NCBI GenBank assembly: GCA_012845835.1 | Contig: JABAKD010000020.1 | Location: 2,428,936-2,492,935, forward strand | From: Undaria pinnatifida | Lineage: Eukaryota > Sar > Phaeophyceae > Laminariales > Alariaceae | Direction: 5' to 3' | DNA length: 64,000 nt | Shown here: one piece after another, positions 23,702-34,364 of the stretch | Numbering within the stretch: the stretch's first letter is position 1 | Layout of the letters: each line of letters begins with the position of its first letter | Translations under genes and position numbers: made by a program | Notes under the pieces: generated by a model | Told to the model about the DNA's origin: nothing | The model's input: only the letters and a program-made list of their open reading frames with translations | Database searches by the model: none

Positions 23702-24235
23702 GGTGCCATGAGAATGCGACAGACAACATGACCACACGATACAGCGTCAGCATGACGACACGACACAGCGAAGCATAACGACACGACAGCACGCACGCAC
23801 ACGCACGCACACGCACGCACACGCACGCACGAGTTACAGAAACACAGAGAAAGGTATACACGCACGACCATGCACGCGTGTCTTACAGCAGCACGCCGCA
23901 GCGTCGACCCACCCCCCGGCTGACGCAAAAATGACTGCTGTGCAAAAATTGAACCAAAACATCACGATCGATCGACCGAAAATATAAGGACCGTTTTCGT
24001 ACTGATTTGCCATGTCGCACGATCCTTACTTTTCCTGGAAAAAAAAGTGCAAAACACGGCGCCATGAAGACACGGCAGACAGCGTGACCACACGGCACAG
24101 CGTCAGCATGACGACACGACACAGCGACAGCATAACGACATGACAGTCCATGGGCTAGATATGGACGCACGCACACGCACGCATACGCACGAGTTACAGA
24201 AACACACCGCAGCGTTAATGGCTGAAGCGCATACA
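23702..24235. repeat. ~330-bp tandem array, remaining copies
   Basis: Continuation of the array at 21249-21882 after the inserted element. It contains an ACGCAC microsatellite (23785-23832) and ends soon after the next GAGTTACAGAAACACA motif. Not coding. Confidence 0.75.
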
Positions 24236-24842
24236 GAGCACAGCAAATGTAGGAGCACGAGCACAAAAAACGAAGGAAATATGAAGTTGCAAACAGCTAT
24301 TTTAATAGAACTCACCCCCGAGCTTTCGCGCCCAACAGATCGTATGTTCCGGCAGCACCTCGCAGCAAAAGCTGCAAGCCGTGGCCCAGGTTAGCTTCAA
24401 TCCTGTCCATGCATAACTATCCGGGTAGCCTTGACAGGTTCGGGTGGTTGCTTTCCAGCATGATGAGCTGGAGAGCGCACCGAGGACAGTTCTCGGCCAG
24501 AGGGGTGCTGTTTCTGTTGTCACGAGGTGTACCTGGAACTTCGCCAGCAGCTTCGGTCATGGTCCGTCGTTGACTGCGGTCGGTCGTTGACTGCGTCGAA
24601 GTTGTCGCGGGTCTGCGGTCGGTCTTTGAATGCGTCGAAGTTGTCGCGGAGGGTGTAGCGTGTCGAACCTGTCTGCGTCGGTTTTGTCTCGGGGCTTTGT
24701 TTTTGTAGCGCGCAGGGGGCGCGTGCACCCCAACTTTTGGCTTGAAGAAGATGTCATCCTCAAGGTGAACGCCACACGAAGAAACCGGAAAAACAACTTA
24801 CGTACGTACGTGAAATAAAAAAAACTCTTCCGGGGATTTGTC

Positions 24843-24889
<47 letters not shown>

Positions 24890-25350
24890 GACCAGAACGA
24901 AAATATGCAAAACCCCGGGAATTTTTCTTATCCGCCACCGCCGAAAAAAAACAAAATCGAAACTTCAAACGCTTGCCACGCGCGATACACTGCACGGATC
25001 GCGCTCAAACCTCGCGCAAAGTGACCGCGCTGCTGATATGTGTCGACACCTGGGGCGCGCGGGCTAAAAGTGCGTGTACGAAGGGATATGATCGAAAGCA
25101 AAAAAAAAAAATCACAAATACACGTATACATGTGAGAAAATATGGGTTTTGTACGTACATGAGAAGTTTGACCAATCAGATCAATGCGGTAATTCATAGT
25201 CGTATGAGCGATAGCATTGGGTACACCTGGCCCAGCTGTGTAGGCGACGACCTGCACGCGGAGCGCGTAGGGGAGCAGAGTCAGAGCTACAGGTCCAAGG
25301 TGTTATACAGACTAGTTTAAGACTAGTTTAAGTTCGTGCACTCCCCGACG
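24236..25350. other. 1.1 kb without a supported gene
   Basis: 24540-24660 contains a short duplicated segment (TGCGTCGAAGTTGTCGCG twice). 24838-24896 is an AACCAG hexamer microsatellite. The plus frame of 160 codons through it starts as a Pro-Glu string and then shows no gene-like features, so I do not annotate it. 24302-24560 has open minus frames, including a CPRC motif, that I could not link to anything. Confidence 0.4.
24843..24892. repeat. AACCAG hexanucleotide microsatellite
   Basis: About eight copies of AACCAG on plus, followed by an ACCAGG variant. Confidence 0.9.
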
Positions 25351-25512
25351 ATGGAGGAGTGCAAGTCACCGGAGGCTGAAGCTCTCGTGGCTGCTGCTGT
25401 ACGCGGTCCTAATCAGGCCGCCTCGGCTGCTGCGCGAGTCGAGGCAGAGGCTCATGCTGCTGTCGCTGCTATCTCCAACCCCCCTCTCCGGGCGGGGGGT
25501 TGCGCATTAATA
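25351..25512 (+). CDS. Short Ala-rich ORF, possible transposon fragment
   Basis: ATG to TAA, 53 codons, starting MEECKSPEAEALVAAAV and rich in Ala and Glu. Codons look more gene-like than the surroundings, but it is short and unsupported. It lies about 400 bp upstream of the LINE leader and may be debris of a mobile element. No function can be given. Confidence 0.25.
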
Positions 25513-25816
25513 TAATACAAGTTCGAAAGCAAAGTGCAAAATGAGCAATGGGCACCCGATGGGCACTTTTGCCCATTGCCCATTTTTGTTTAATAAATGC
25601 ATGTACGACATTGTTGATGCTTGCCTGTGAGAGCTCCTCAGCTTTTCTTAGACGTAGATTTTTGTCCTTTTCGCGATAACTGGCGATGAGGTCCACCCGA
25701 CGGCACGCAACTCCCTCATCGTTCTCGCAGACCTCTGCTCTGCCTACTCTGCCAAGGGCGGTCTCGGCCGTGCCCAACTCATCTCTCACGGGGCTTCGAT
25801 TTTTCCAGGATTCCAT
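25469..25816 (-). CDS. Open frame of unknown status
   Basis: A minus frame of 115 codons with a charged middle (REKDKNLRLRKAEELSQAS) that could be helical, no recognised domain, and a local inverted repeat around GGGCACCCGATGGGCAC. It may be a gene fragment or chance. Confidence 0.2.
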   Translation of the reverse strand: MESWKNRSPVRDELGTAETALGRVGRAEVCENDEGVACRRVDLIASYREKDKNLRLRKAEELSQASINNVVHAFIKQKWAMGKSAHRVPIAHFALCFRTCIILMRNPPPGEGGWR

Positions 25817-25920
25817 GCCCTTTTAGTCACATGTTTTTTGTTTCTATGATACACCCAAAACGCATTATTCAATATTCCGTTTTTACATGTAGACGACAAA
25901 CCCAGATTTATTATAAAAAA

Positions 25921-26665
25921 TGAAAATACACTCCAGCTGTGAGATCGAATATTTTGCCGAAACTCATCTTTTTGCAAGCTGTGTGTGATACTCCGATCGC
26001 GCGTATTACGGGTCGTGTGTCCTCATTAAGGATATAGGTCGGCGACTCCCCTTGCAACTACAGTGTAGCTATCAGGGTCAACAGGGTGATGTTAGTCAGT
26101 CTGTGCGCGGAAACTATAAAACCCGTTTCTGAGGGGGACAAAATCTGACAGCTGTGGAAGGACATGCATCCGTTTATCAAGTGATCCTGTAAGTCGAATA
26201 ACCGGTTAGGGGTGGGGGGACGTGGGGGGCTGGTTTTGATCAAAAGGGAGCGGGGTTGGAGGGGGGGGGAAGGGGGGGGGGGGGGCGGACGGACGGGCAA
26301 TTTGTGCGTGGAAGCTATAAATCCTTCAAGGGGATAAATCTGACGGTTTAAAAAAAAAAAAAAAAAATTGCACCAGTTTATCATGGGGGGGTTGGGGGGT
26401 TGGGGCGGGGGTTGGGCGGGTGGGGCAGCTCAATCTGTGCGTGGAAACTATACATTTTTTTAAGGGGATAAATGTGACGGTTTTGGAAAGAATGCATCAG
26501 TTTATCATGTACATGCTTGGGTAAGTCGTACAATCAGCAAGTAGAGGGCGGAGTGTTCGAGGGGGTGGGGGTGGGATGGGGTGGGGGGGGTGGGGAGGTG
26601 GGGGGGGGGCGGGGGGGGAGGGGGGGGGGGGAAGGAAAGGGCTTAAGGTGCATAGAAGTCGTATA
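25921..26665 (+). mobile_element. LINE-leader-like segment with three related modules
   Basis: R1 (25921-26205) is followed by a G-tract and two more copies of a related module (26300-26395 and 26425-26520). Each module contains GCG(C/T)GGAAACTATA, an AGGGGGACAAA-like motif and ATGCATC(A/C)GTTTATCA. The LINE reverse transcriptase remnant starts about 80 bp after it, in the same orientation. The arrangement resembles repeated monomers of a LINE 5' leader. A second copy without the reverse transcriptase is at 11131-11830. Confidence 0.65.
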
Positions 26666-26739
26666 CCGGCTCCTTTTACTGCTGATACTTGGCTGACATA
26701 CACGTACATATACGAGTACGAGCACCACAATCACAGCAT

Positions 26740-28118
26740 TCTTGTTCATGTTTGGGAAACGGCTGATGTCCCCCAGCGATGGAAATATGCTACCATCAAG
26801 GTCCTTCACAAAAACAAGGATCGTGTTGATTACGACATTTACAGGAAAGTTTCGCTTGTTGCCCATGCAGGCAAGGTACTGTTCAAATCGTCACGTTCCG
26901 CCTTAGAAACGACTGCGGACAAGGGGGAATCCTCCCCGAGGAGCAGTTCGGCTTCCGTTCGGCGCAGTCAACAGTGGACACACTGTTCGTCGTGCACCGA
27001 CTGCAAAACATCGAACTAGAGAGGAAAATCCCCTTTTACATATGTTTCATCAACCTGCAGAAAGCGTATTACTCTGTCGACCGAGAGCTACTGTGGGAAG
27101 TACTCGCACGCTTCGGTTTACCAGCCAAGATGCTTGCAGTTGTCCGTCAGTTCCATGACGGTATGCGGGCTCGCGTGCGTACGGACGACGGTGAGCACTC
27201 GGAATGCTTTAACGTCACGCGGGGGCTGCGGCAGGGTTGCGTGCTTTCGGCATTGCTGTTCAGCGTGCTTTTCGCCGCTGCGTTACACGTTGTCCTCGTT
27301 CGCTTCAGCGAGGGCGAAGGCATCGTGCAGAATCTCGTCCACCTCGATAACGATGGGGCTGGCAGAGTCAAGGAGCCGTTGGCATGTGTGCGAAGGGCCG
27401 TGTGGGGCATGCTTGTTGCCTTCGACGCAGGCATTGTCTCGAAATAGGCGGAGGGTCTTGCTAAAATGATGGCAGTCGTTGTGGCCGTCTTCGAATCGAC
27501 AAGCCTCGTGTTTTCGGAAAATATTATGGAAAACATGCTGCTGCAAACACGGGACCTTGCATCCCGGGCTCCACCGCTCGTCATCGAAGTAGCAGGACCA
27601 AAGCATAAGCAGACAATGGAGTATCTATACTTCGGCGGCGTTATCCATGAGGACGCTGACTTCATGATCGAGATCAAGCGACGGGTCCGGCTCATGAGGG
27701 CATGCTACAAGCGGTTCGGTCCAGAGCTATACGATATGACGACCGAGCGGCTCAGCCTGGGGTCCGCCTGCTGAAGGCGGAGGTAGTTGAGACTGCTGTA
27801 CGGGTGTGTGACGTGGAGCCTCAACACGACTCACGATGACGAGCTTCGAAAAGCGGATCACGAAGTTCTCCGGCGAGTCCTTGGCTTCCAGCGTCGTGCC
27901 AACCACACCAACCTTTTGTACGCCAAGGCCTTCGAGAGCATTGAGAACACCACTCGGAAACGGTGGCTCTTCTTCAGTGGGCAATGGTACGGCAAAACAA
28001 GGGGGCGACGACCTGGTCGGATGATATTTGCGCCGATAGCCGGCGGAACAAACCCGGGAAAAGGCGGGCCACCGAGCAACTGGCTCAGAACCCTGAGAGA
28101 AGTACCTTCATCCTGAGT
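26740..28118 (+). pseudogene. Non-LTR retrotransposon (LINE) reverse transcriptase remnant
   Basis: It reads [18 protein letters not shown], then, after a frameshift near 26900, IPFYICFINLQKAYYSVDR and the motif-B block TRGLRQGCVLSALLFS. A tail typical of LINE polymerase C-termini follows (ELRKADHEVLRRVLGFQ). Motif A has lost its Asp (FINL in place of F-x-D-L). The motif-C YADD box is gone: the region reads VAFDAGIVSK. In-frame stops occur at 27445 and 27772. The element is dead. No poly-A tail or target duplication was identified. Confidence 0.88.
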
Positions 28119-29277
28119 GCGACTGGCCGGTCATCACATGAACACACAGATTGATGAAATTTATAATTAGCTGTTAGTATTGCTATTAGTATTGCTATTA
28201 ATAGTGGAAAGGCGTGTTAATTGAATGTATTTGCTGGTATATACAAGGGAGGGCGGTTGAAACCGGCATATAATGCCTCCTCATTGCTCGCGTGCTTGAT
28301 ATGCCAATAAAAACCATGCCATGGTATATTATCAGGTGCCGGTATATATGTAGTCTGATGGCCGACTCGAGACTCGAGCACTATTATTCGGCTGAGTTCG
28401 CACGAGAACTCCGCGCAGTAGAGTGGCTCCGGTACAATGAGAGATTAAGCGGGGCCGCGGTTGCTGTTGGTGCTGTGGCTGGTACTGCTGATAAATAAAC
28501 CATTTACAAGGATGCCCGTGGTGGATAAAACACGACGCACACCTAGGCCAAACAATACCACGAAAAAAGATGCTCTGAAAAATGTAAATATAATTCGAAG
28601 TGTGTAGATGATCGCCCCCGTTCCTACTATTACTACGCGTAGCCCAAGTCGGCGAGGGTGATATGGAACTTTTAGCGGCTTCAGCGGGAAAAAGTGACGA
28701 CCAAAAAACGACGATTACAGCACCAGCCACTGCTTGGTTGGGGATGATAAATTTGGGTGTGCCCGCACTACACAGCAGGACGTCGTACGTCGTGGGTGCC
28801 TCATGATCCTACTCGTACTCCTGCGCGCTCTCACTGCTCGTAGATGGTTGATGAGACCAAACCCATCAACGCTATCTCTGGGTTCCAAAATAGCTAGAAC
28901 AGAGAGACGAATGAGAAAAGAGGATTGTCGGTAGTGATAAACCACTTACGTTTTGCCGTTATTTTTGCGCGCGTGCCTCTCTCCCAAAAGAGGAGCAACA
29001 ACAGCCTTCCCACCGGGTAAGGTGGTTTCGGTGGTCAGGCGGAAAAACCACCTGGTACCAGTAGGGGTGGGCCGTGCGAATCGAAGCCTGGAGCTATGAA
29101 CGGCATGGACAACGACACGAGCAATCAGGTGACGCGCCGACGATGCGGACTTGTTTCGTGCCCAGACTTGGAAATTCCTTGCACGAGGTGTGCGTCTCAA
29201 TGTCGCTAAACCGTCGGGAGCAAGTTATTTTGGCAGCTCACTGTATTACACATATGCAGCCGTGCAAAGCATGCACA
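28119..29277. other. Region between LINE and MULE-type repeat, no supported gene
   Basis: Contains simple TTAGTATTGCTAT repeats near 28168. A ~110-bp stretch (28793-28900) resembles 36115-36220 inside the second MULE-type copy. Open frames are short and without motifs. Confidence 0.4.
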
Positions 29278-29449
29278 ATAGCGCCACCGATGCGACGCGC
29301 TTTGTCATTTCGAGCACATTTGTTGTTCTGTTACACTCGTAACGTCTAAACGGCGACGTCGCGCAGGCTGTGCTTCACGGGCACTGCGTTCTGCTTCGTA
29401 TACGCATAAACGACGCTGACTGCTCTTGCTCATGCGTGACGCGCAGGCA

Positions 29450-32400
29450 ATGGTTGAACCGGCAGCAAGCGTCAACATCCAGCCCGGCGGTGTGCTTGAA
29501 CAGCCCGTGTTCGAGAGCGCCGGTAGCGCTGTGGAGCAGGTGACCGTACCACTTTTATCATGTATTTGCTGCTGTACTTGGCCTGCACATGTTATTGTAG
29601 TTGTTGCTCTTGGTTGTCCACTCTTTCGTCGATAAGGGGTGGTGGCGCCTGCAACTGCTGCCATTTTCACGCGCTAACTGCTCGCTCCCCCTACGTGTGC
29701 CTCAGGGCTTGACCGCGACGGCGCCAAGCCCTCAGCTCCAATCCGTTCATGTGCCTGGACAAACGGCCAACAACAGCAGCGGGGATTTCGGCCAACAGGT
29801 GAGGGGGTTGGCCTGTGCCGTGTTTTTGACCAGAAGTCCCTCTTCGGAAACGAGTTCGAAGTTGGAGTGACAACTTAAGTCTCACAGGTACGACACATAC
29901 CTACCTGCACCTCTGGGTGCGTTTTTGAGGTCGGGCGAAGCGGGGCTGCAACATGTGATTTTGCCGAGGATACATGGGCCTGCTGAACGTGATACGACTT
30001 GAAGTTTTGGGATATCACTCCTGTTCATATTCAAGCATGTTCAATAGCATGATAGGCTACGGCAGTTGCATCGCAGTGTTCCTCGGTACTACGTCATTTG
30101 CCGATGTCACCACCATTCCGGCGCTTCTTCTGTGCGTACTCGCCATAGCTGCCCTTCTGTCTGCATTGTACATGCGATTCTGTTTTTGAAGGCCAACGAC
30201 GGAAGCGCAGACTCATTACGGGCGGAGCTGGACGCCATCGTAACGGAGAACAGGGTGATTGATGACCTTGAGGAAGATGTGCGAAAAATCTGCGGTGTAC
30301 ACGGTGTCGTGCTTGCGGTGGGAGGGTCGCTACGAACGACCGACAAAACACGGAGGAGCGTGCTCATGCTCAAGTGCCGACACGGCATAAAGAACCGACA
30401 GGCTTCTAGGCAGGCCCTCCAATACGACGGTGAGATTTAGTACTCCTTTTGCGTCGCACAGGAAGCGGTGTCATGGCCGTTGGAAGCTTTTGGCGCCAGA
30501 AAATGTATACCCATCGTATAATGGACCCTGTGCTCAACTAACCACACACGTGTGGCTGTGTCCCGATCGAACGTGCTTCTGCTCATATCTGTGCTGCAGG
30601 GCCCTGTAAAATCCGACGCAAGTCCAAGAGCCAACGAACAGGGTGTCCATTCACGGTAAGCACCCCGGTAGTGCAGTAACATACTGCAGTTATTCGCTGT
30701 GCTCGTGCATGTGACTAAGAGCGGCAAGAAGCGGGAACGTCCCTGGGCCGAACCCCTTCTGTAATACTTTTACCGTGGCACCATACATGTATACATAGCC
30801 CTGCGTGAGGAATAGGACACTGTTCCTTAACGCTCGAAGAGTGGGGGGCTTACCCGTTGTACGGACAGAGCTGAGGTGGTGGGGTTACCAGCACATAGTC
30901 AAACACATCACATATGCGGTAAATATCAAGCTCCCTTGCCGGCCCATGGTATTTGCAGCGAGGCCCATGATATATGAGCCCTATACGGGCCGGCCAGCGA
31001 TCTGTACTCGCTCTATGACAAGCACAAGTAGGATAATCGTGTACTCGATTTTGATGTGTTGGGGTCCTTGGTTTGATTTGCCATTGGATACATCAAATCC
31101 CAGCTCTCAGCCATCTGGTCAAGGGTCCGATAATCGAAAGAGTCACCACCTTCGATCTCTTCCTTGAGTGCACACCTCCTTACGACCAGCGCTTCCAGCT
31201 CCAACATCCTCATCCGTTGGGACCTCTCCGATCTCTCTGCCAACGCTTTTAACCCCATCCTGAACTCTTGGATCTTGCCATCCTGCATGGTTAAAAAATG
31301 AGCCCTCAGCTTGCTCCGTTCCCGGGAGCAATCCTTCTTGCACAACACCCCGGCTTGTCGGATCAAAGTAATCGATTAATCGTGTTCCTGGACCCTCGAA
31401 GTGTGGCGGGCTTACCCGTTGTACGGACAGAGCTGAGGTGATGGGGGTTGCCAGCAGATAGTCAAATGCATCATATATACAAGGGCTCCGCTCAAGGAAG
31501 AATACAACTAGAGGTGAAGGCGGCAGAAAGAAGAGGCCCATGATTTGGTGCATCTAGCGATTTGATAATGCCAAGAGCTACTTACGCAGAGCTGATTGCC
31601 CTGTGCTGTGCTGTGTGTGCTTGTTGGCGATGTCACGTTCTGATCGCCAGTACGGATGTGCATTTTCGGAATAAAAAGGTGGACCGAGAGACCTGGACCA
31701 TGGTACTGCTGCTGCTGTATCTTCGAAAGAAAGTACAGCGCAGCACGGCACAGCACCGCAGGGCAAGACACGGCACCGCATGGCACCGCACGGCGCTGCA
31801 CTGATGAGCTATAGCTGGGCTGAGCCGAGCTGTGAGAGCATTTTTTTTTGTGATTCAACAACAGTATAGTACCTGGTACGTACAACAGTAGTAAGTAGTA
31901 CCGGTGGTATGATGACGATTCGAATGATACATGGCATGTACGAAAAGTACAGCAAAAAGCACGCAGCACGGAACAGCATGGCACAGCATGGCACGGCATG
32001 GCACGGCATGACACAGCGCCGCACAGTACCGCACCGCACGGCAGGGCACGGCCTCACACGGCACTACACAGCGCCACGCTGCTGAGCTAGCGCTGCGGTG
32101 CGCTCTGCTGAGCGGAGTCGAGCTGATGACGAATGCTCCAAGCTTACCTAAGCTGTGGGACCTCTGGTACGCTATGAAACTTAGTGCATCTACAACAAAA
32201 AAGCTGAAGGAAGGAATCAAGGAAAAGCTGGACAGTTCCGCAAGTACGGCACAGCACGGTGCTGCAGTGCTGCGCTATAGCTGGGCTGAGCTGGAGCTGT
32301 GAGAGCATTTTTTTTGTGATTCAATATTATAGTACCTGGTACGTACAACAGTAGTACCGGTGGTATTAATATGACACTTCGGATGTTACTTGGCATGTAG

Positions 32401-34220
32401 GAAAAGTACAGCAAAAAGCACCCAGCACGGTACAGCATGGCACAGCACCGCACAGCAGTACCGCACGGCACAGCAGGCCACGGGCAGGGCACGGCAGGGC
32501 GCGGCCCCGCGCGGCATTGCACGGCGCTGCGCTGCTGGGCTAGCGCTGCGGTGGGCTCTGCTGAGCGGAGCCGAGCTGATGATGATGATGGGCCAAGCTA
32601 AGCTAAGCTGTGGGACCTCTGGTACTTGTATGACATGAAACATAGTGCAACTACAAAAAAAGGGAGCAAGGCATAAAAAAAAGCTGGACCGTTCCGCAAG
32701 TAATGCACGAAGGTTGTATCCAAGTGGGACCCCCGGAGATGCCAGGGATGCACCAACTGGGCACTTTCAGCAGAAAGATAAAAATAAGTATTTCTATCTA
32801 AGCTTCCTTGCCGGGCATCCATGTGGACATCAAGCAAGAGAAGTCGAATATCAAGTCGTGGAGGCGTGTAAAAGTAGAGTGGCTACACCAGCAGAATATA
32901 AAAGCTGCCTAAACGAGGATATTCCGCAATGAATTATCCACTATAAAAAGCCAATCTACTCTTGGAACTCCCTAATATAATCAAGCCGTTGTCATGGCCG
33001 TATCATACTCAAGTACAATCAACAGACACACGAGAGGAAACGAACTATCAACATCTTTGGGACACCAAAAAAGGGTTGATGCAATTGAGGCGACGCTCGA
33101 CGACCTGTGGGTCAAGACGTAAGAAGTAACTTCGGTGCTACTCCAGCATGATCTCATCGATGCTCGCCTCCCCAAACGCCACTGTCTCTCACTTGCGCTT
33201 GCTGCAGATCCACATGAGGCACCCCGCTAACCTCCCACACCCGAGATTCACCGCCATGACACTCGTCCACAACCATGACGTGGACCCGGAGGCTACTGCA
33301 ATGGAAATGCGGTTGAAGGCACCGCTTACTGCGGAAGCTAAGGCGCAAGTGGAGCAGATGACGGGTGAGCATCGTTCTCTCAGTTTCTTGTCGCAGCTTG
33401 AACGACAGGCGGTGGTTAGAATTTGCTCCGTTTTCTGCGCGCTTATGGTCGGGTGTCAGGTCACTGTAGTGAACATGAGCAGTATTTTAACTATTTTTTC
33501 TTGGCGTCCTCGCCGCCATGAGTTTGGTGGAGAGTGCCAAGGTGGGGAAGAGTCTGACCTTCGATGAGGACAACGGACGCTAATGTAGGTGTTTTTGTTG
33601 GGCGGAGCACTGCAGGCCACAGCGCATGCCAATCCGGGCTGGGTGGTGCATGCCCCCCCATTTCCTTGCCCATTCGCTGCGCCTGGAGCAGTACTTCTGT
33701 AGTGCCCGCTCCGTTACTGACCGTGGTCATGCGCTCCTGCTGTTTTGTTTTTTGCGTGCTCGGTGTCTGGTCTCACATTTCTTGTACGTTGTCAGCGGAA
33801 GGGATGAAGCCAAAAGCGATCGCGTCTGCCATATCGGCTCTACATGACCAGCCGATCAACCACCGTGCTGTCCAAAACGCAGCAGCAGCGTACACAAGGG
33901 CGAGGGCGCAAAATGCTAACAAACCGTCCGCTGAGCGATCTGAGAACCTCAATGAGACCAACGGCATTTTGACGGATGTCACGCCACCTGCTCAGGCGCG
34001 TTCGTTGGTTCAATCGTTGCTCGGCATGGCTCGTGTGTTCGCAAATCCTTGGCGGGGGGGGTCGGAGTATGGGGGAAGAGAGGTCTCGCTCTGTTGTCAG
34101 CCTCCCAGACACAGCGCGTTTTTTTTGCCGCCTAGCCCAAGTAACCCAAGAAGGCGATCATGTATCGAAGTTGGAGCAACCCGCCTGGGAATAGCGCCGC
34201 CGATGCGACATACTTTGTAA
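29450..34220 (+). CDS. FAR1/MULE-type zinc-finger protein, copy 1, open
   Basis: Six exons join in phase: 29450-29539, 29706-29798, 30192-30429, 30600-30655, 33208-33364 and 33796 onward. The last is open to a TAA at 34218, but sense beyond about 34052 is doubtful. The start is the first ATG of exon 1; earlier exons are possible. The protein has a disordered start, an acidic helix (VIDDLEEDVRKICGVHG), then Cys in LMLKCRHGIKNR, Cys in QRTGCPFT and HNH in TLVHNHDVDP. That C...C...HxH order matches the WRKY-GCM1-like finger at the front of MULE transposases and FAR1 proteins. LTAEAKAQVEQM and AVQNAAAAYTRARAQ follow, as in those families. The transposase core (D...D...E) is absent, so this is a truncated element or a domesticated DNA-binding protein. 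Exons 4 and 5 are separated by a 2.5-kb intron holding inserted sequence. Confidence 0.6.
31013..31366 (-). CDS. Coiled-coil-like ORF, unknown function
   Basis: 117 open codons on minus with a charged heptad-like centre (KALAERSERSQRMRMLEL, then RRCALKEEIEGG). Immediately upstream on the same strand, DYLLATPITSALSVQR is followed by a GTAAGC donor (31405-31410), so this could be the second exon of a gene fragment. That upstream piece is duplicated, with decay, at 30828-30912. No family recognised. Confidence 0.35.
   Translation of the reverse strand: MIRQAGVLCKKDCSRERSKLRAHFLTMQDGKIQEFRMGLKALAERSERSQRMRMLELEALVVRRCALKEEIEGGDSFDYRTLDQMAESWDLMYPMANQTKDPNTSKSSTRLSYLCLS
31560..32640. repeat. GCACGGCAC-rich repeat, two ~470-bp tandem copies
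   Basis: Imperfect GCACGGCACAGCAC strings alternate with an AT-rich segment (TGAGAGCATTTTTTTT then AGTACCTGGTACGTACAACA). The longer period is seen from 31825-32290 to 32299-32640. A reverse-oriented relative is at 11900-12460. Frames such as RAVPCGAV are products of the repeat. Confidence 0.75.
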
Positions 34221-34364
34221 TTTAGATAACTTCTTGTGTTCTGCTAGACTCGTAACTTCTAAACGGCGACGTCGAGCAGGCTCGGCTATAAGGGCACTGC
34301 GTTCTGCGTCGTATACGCATAGACAACGCTGACTGCTCTTGATCACCCGCGTGACGCACAGGGA

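Larger units (their letters stand above)
30790..33000. other. Extra sequence present only in copy 1
   Basis: Copy 2 lacks this stretch, so it was either inserted in copy 1 or deleted from copy 2. It contains an ~85-bp direct repeat (30828-30912 and 31393-31480), a minus-strand frame, and a block of GCACGGCAC repeats. No clear terminal repeats bound the whole. Confidence 0.55.
29278..34190 (+). repeat. Tandem duplication unit, copy 1
   Basis: Starts at AATAGCGCC(A/G)CCGATGCGAC and ends at GTTGGAGCAACCCGCC(T/C)GGG, with copy 2 (34191-37321) following head to tail. Copy 1 is longer mainly because of about 2.2 kb of extra sequence between roughly 30790 and 33000. Confidence 0.8.

Noticed and set aside
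23293..23778. 161-codon plus ORF rich in SGRVGS
   Set aside because: It is the GGGTC minisatellite of the hAT-like element read through its right end.
24838..25320. 160-codon plus ORF beginning with Pro-Glu repeats
   Set aside because: It starts in the AACCAG microsatellite and continues without any domain, codon bias or splice support.
26974..27447. Active LINE reverse transcriptase
   Set aside because: Both catalytic Asp motifs are altered and stops follow, so only a pseudogene call is supported.
31578..32522. Cys/Ala-rich ORFs (RAVPCGAV-like) on minus
   Set aside because: They are pure products of the GCACGGCAC repeat.
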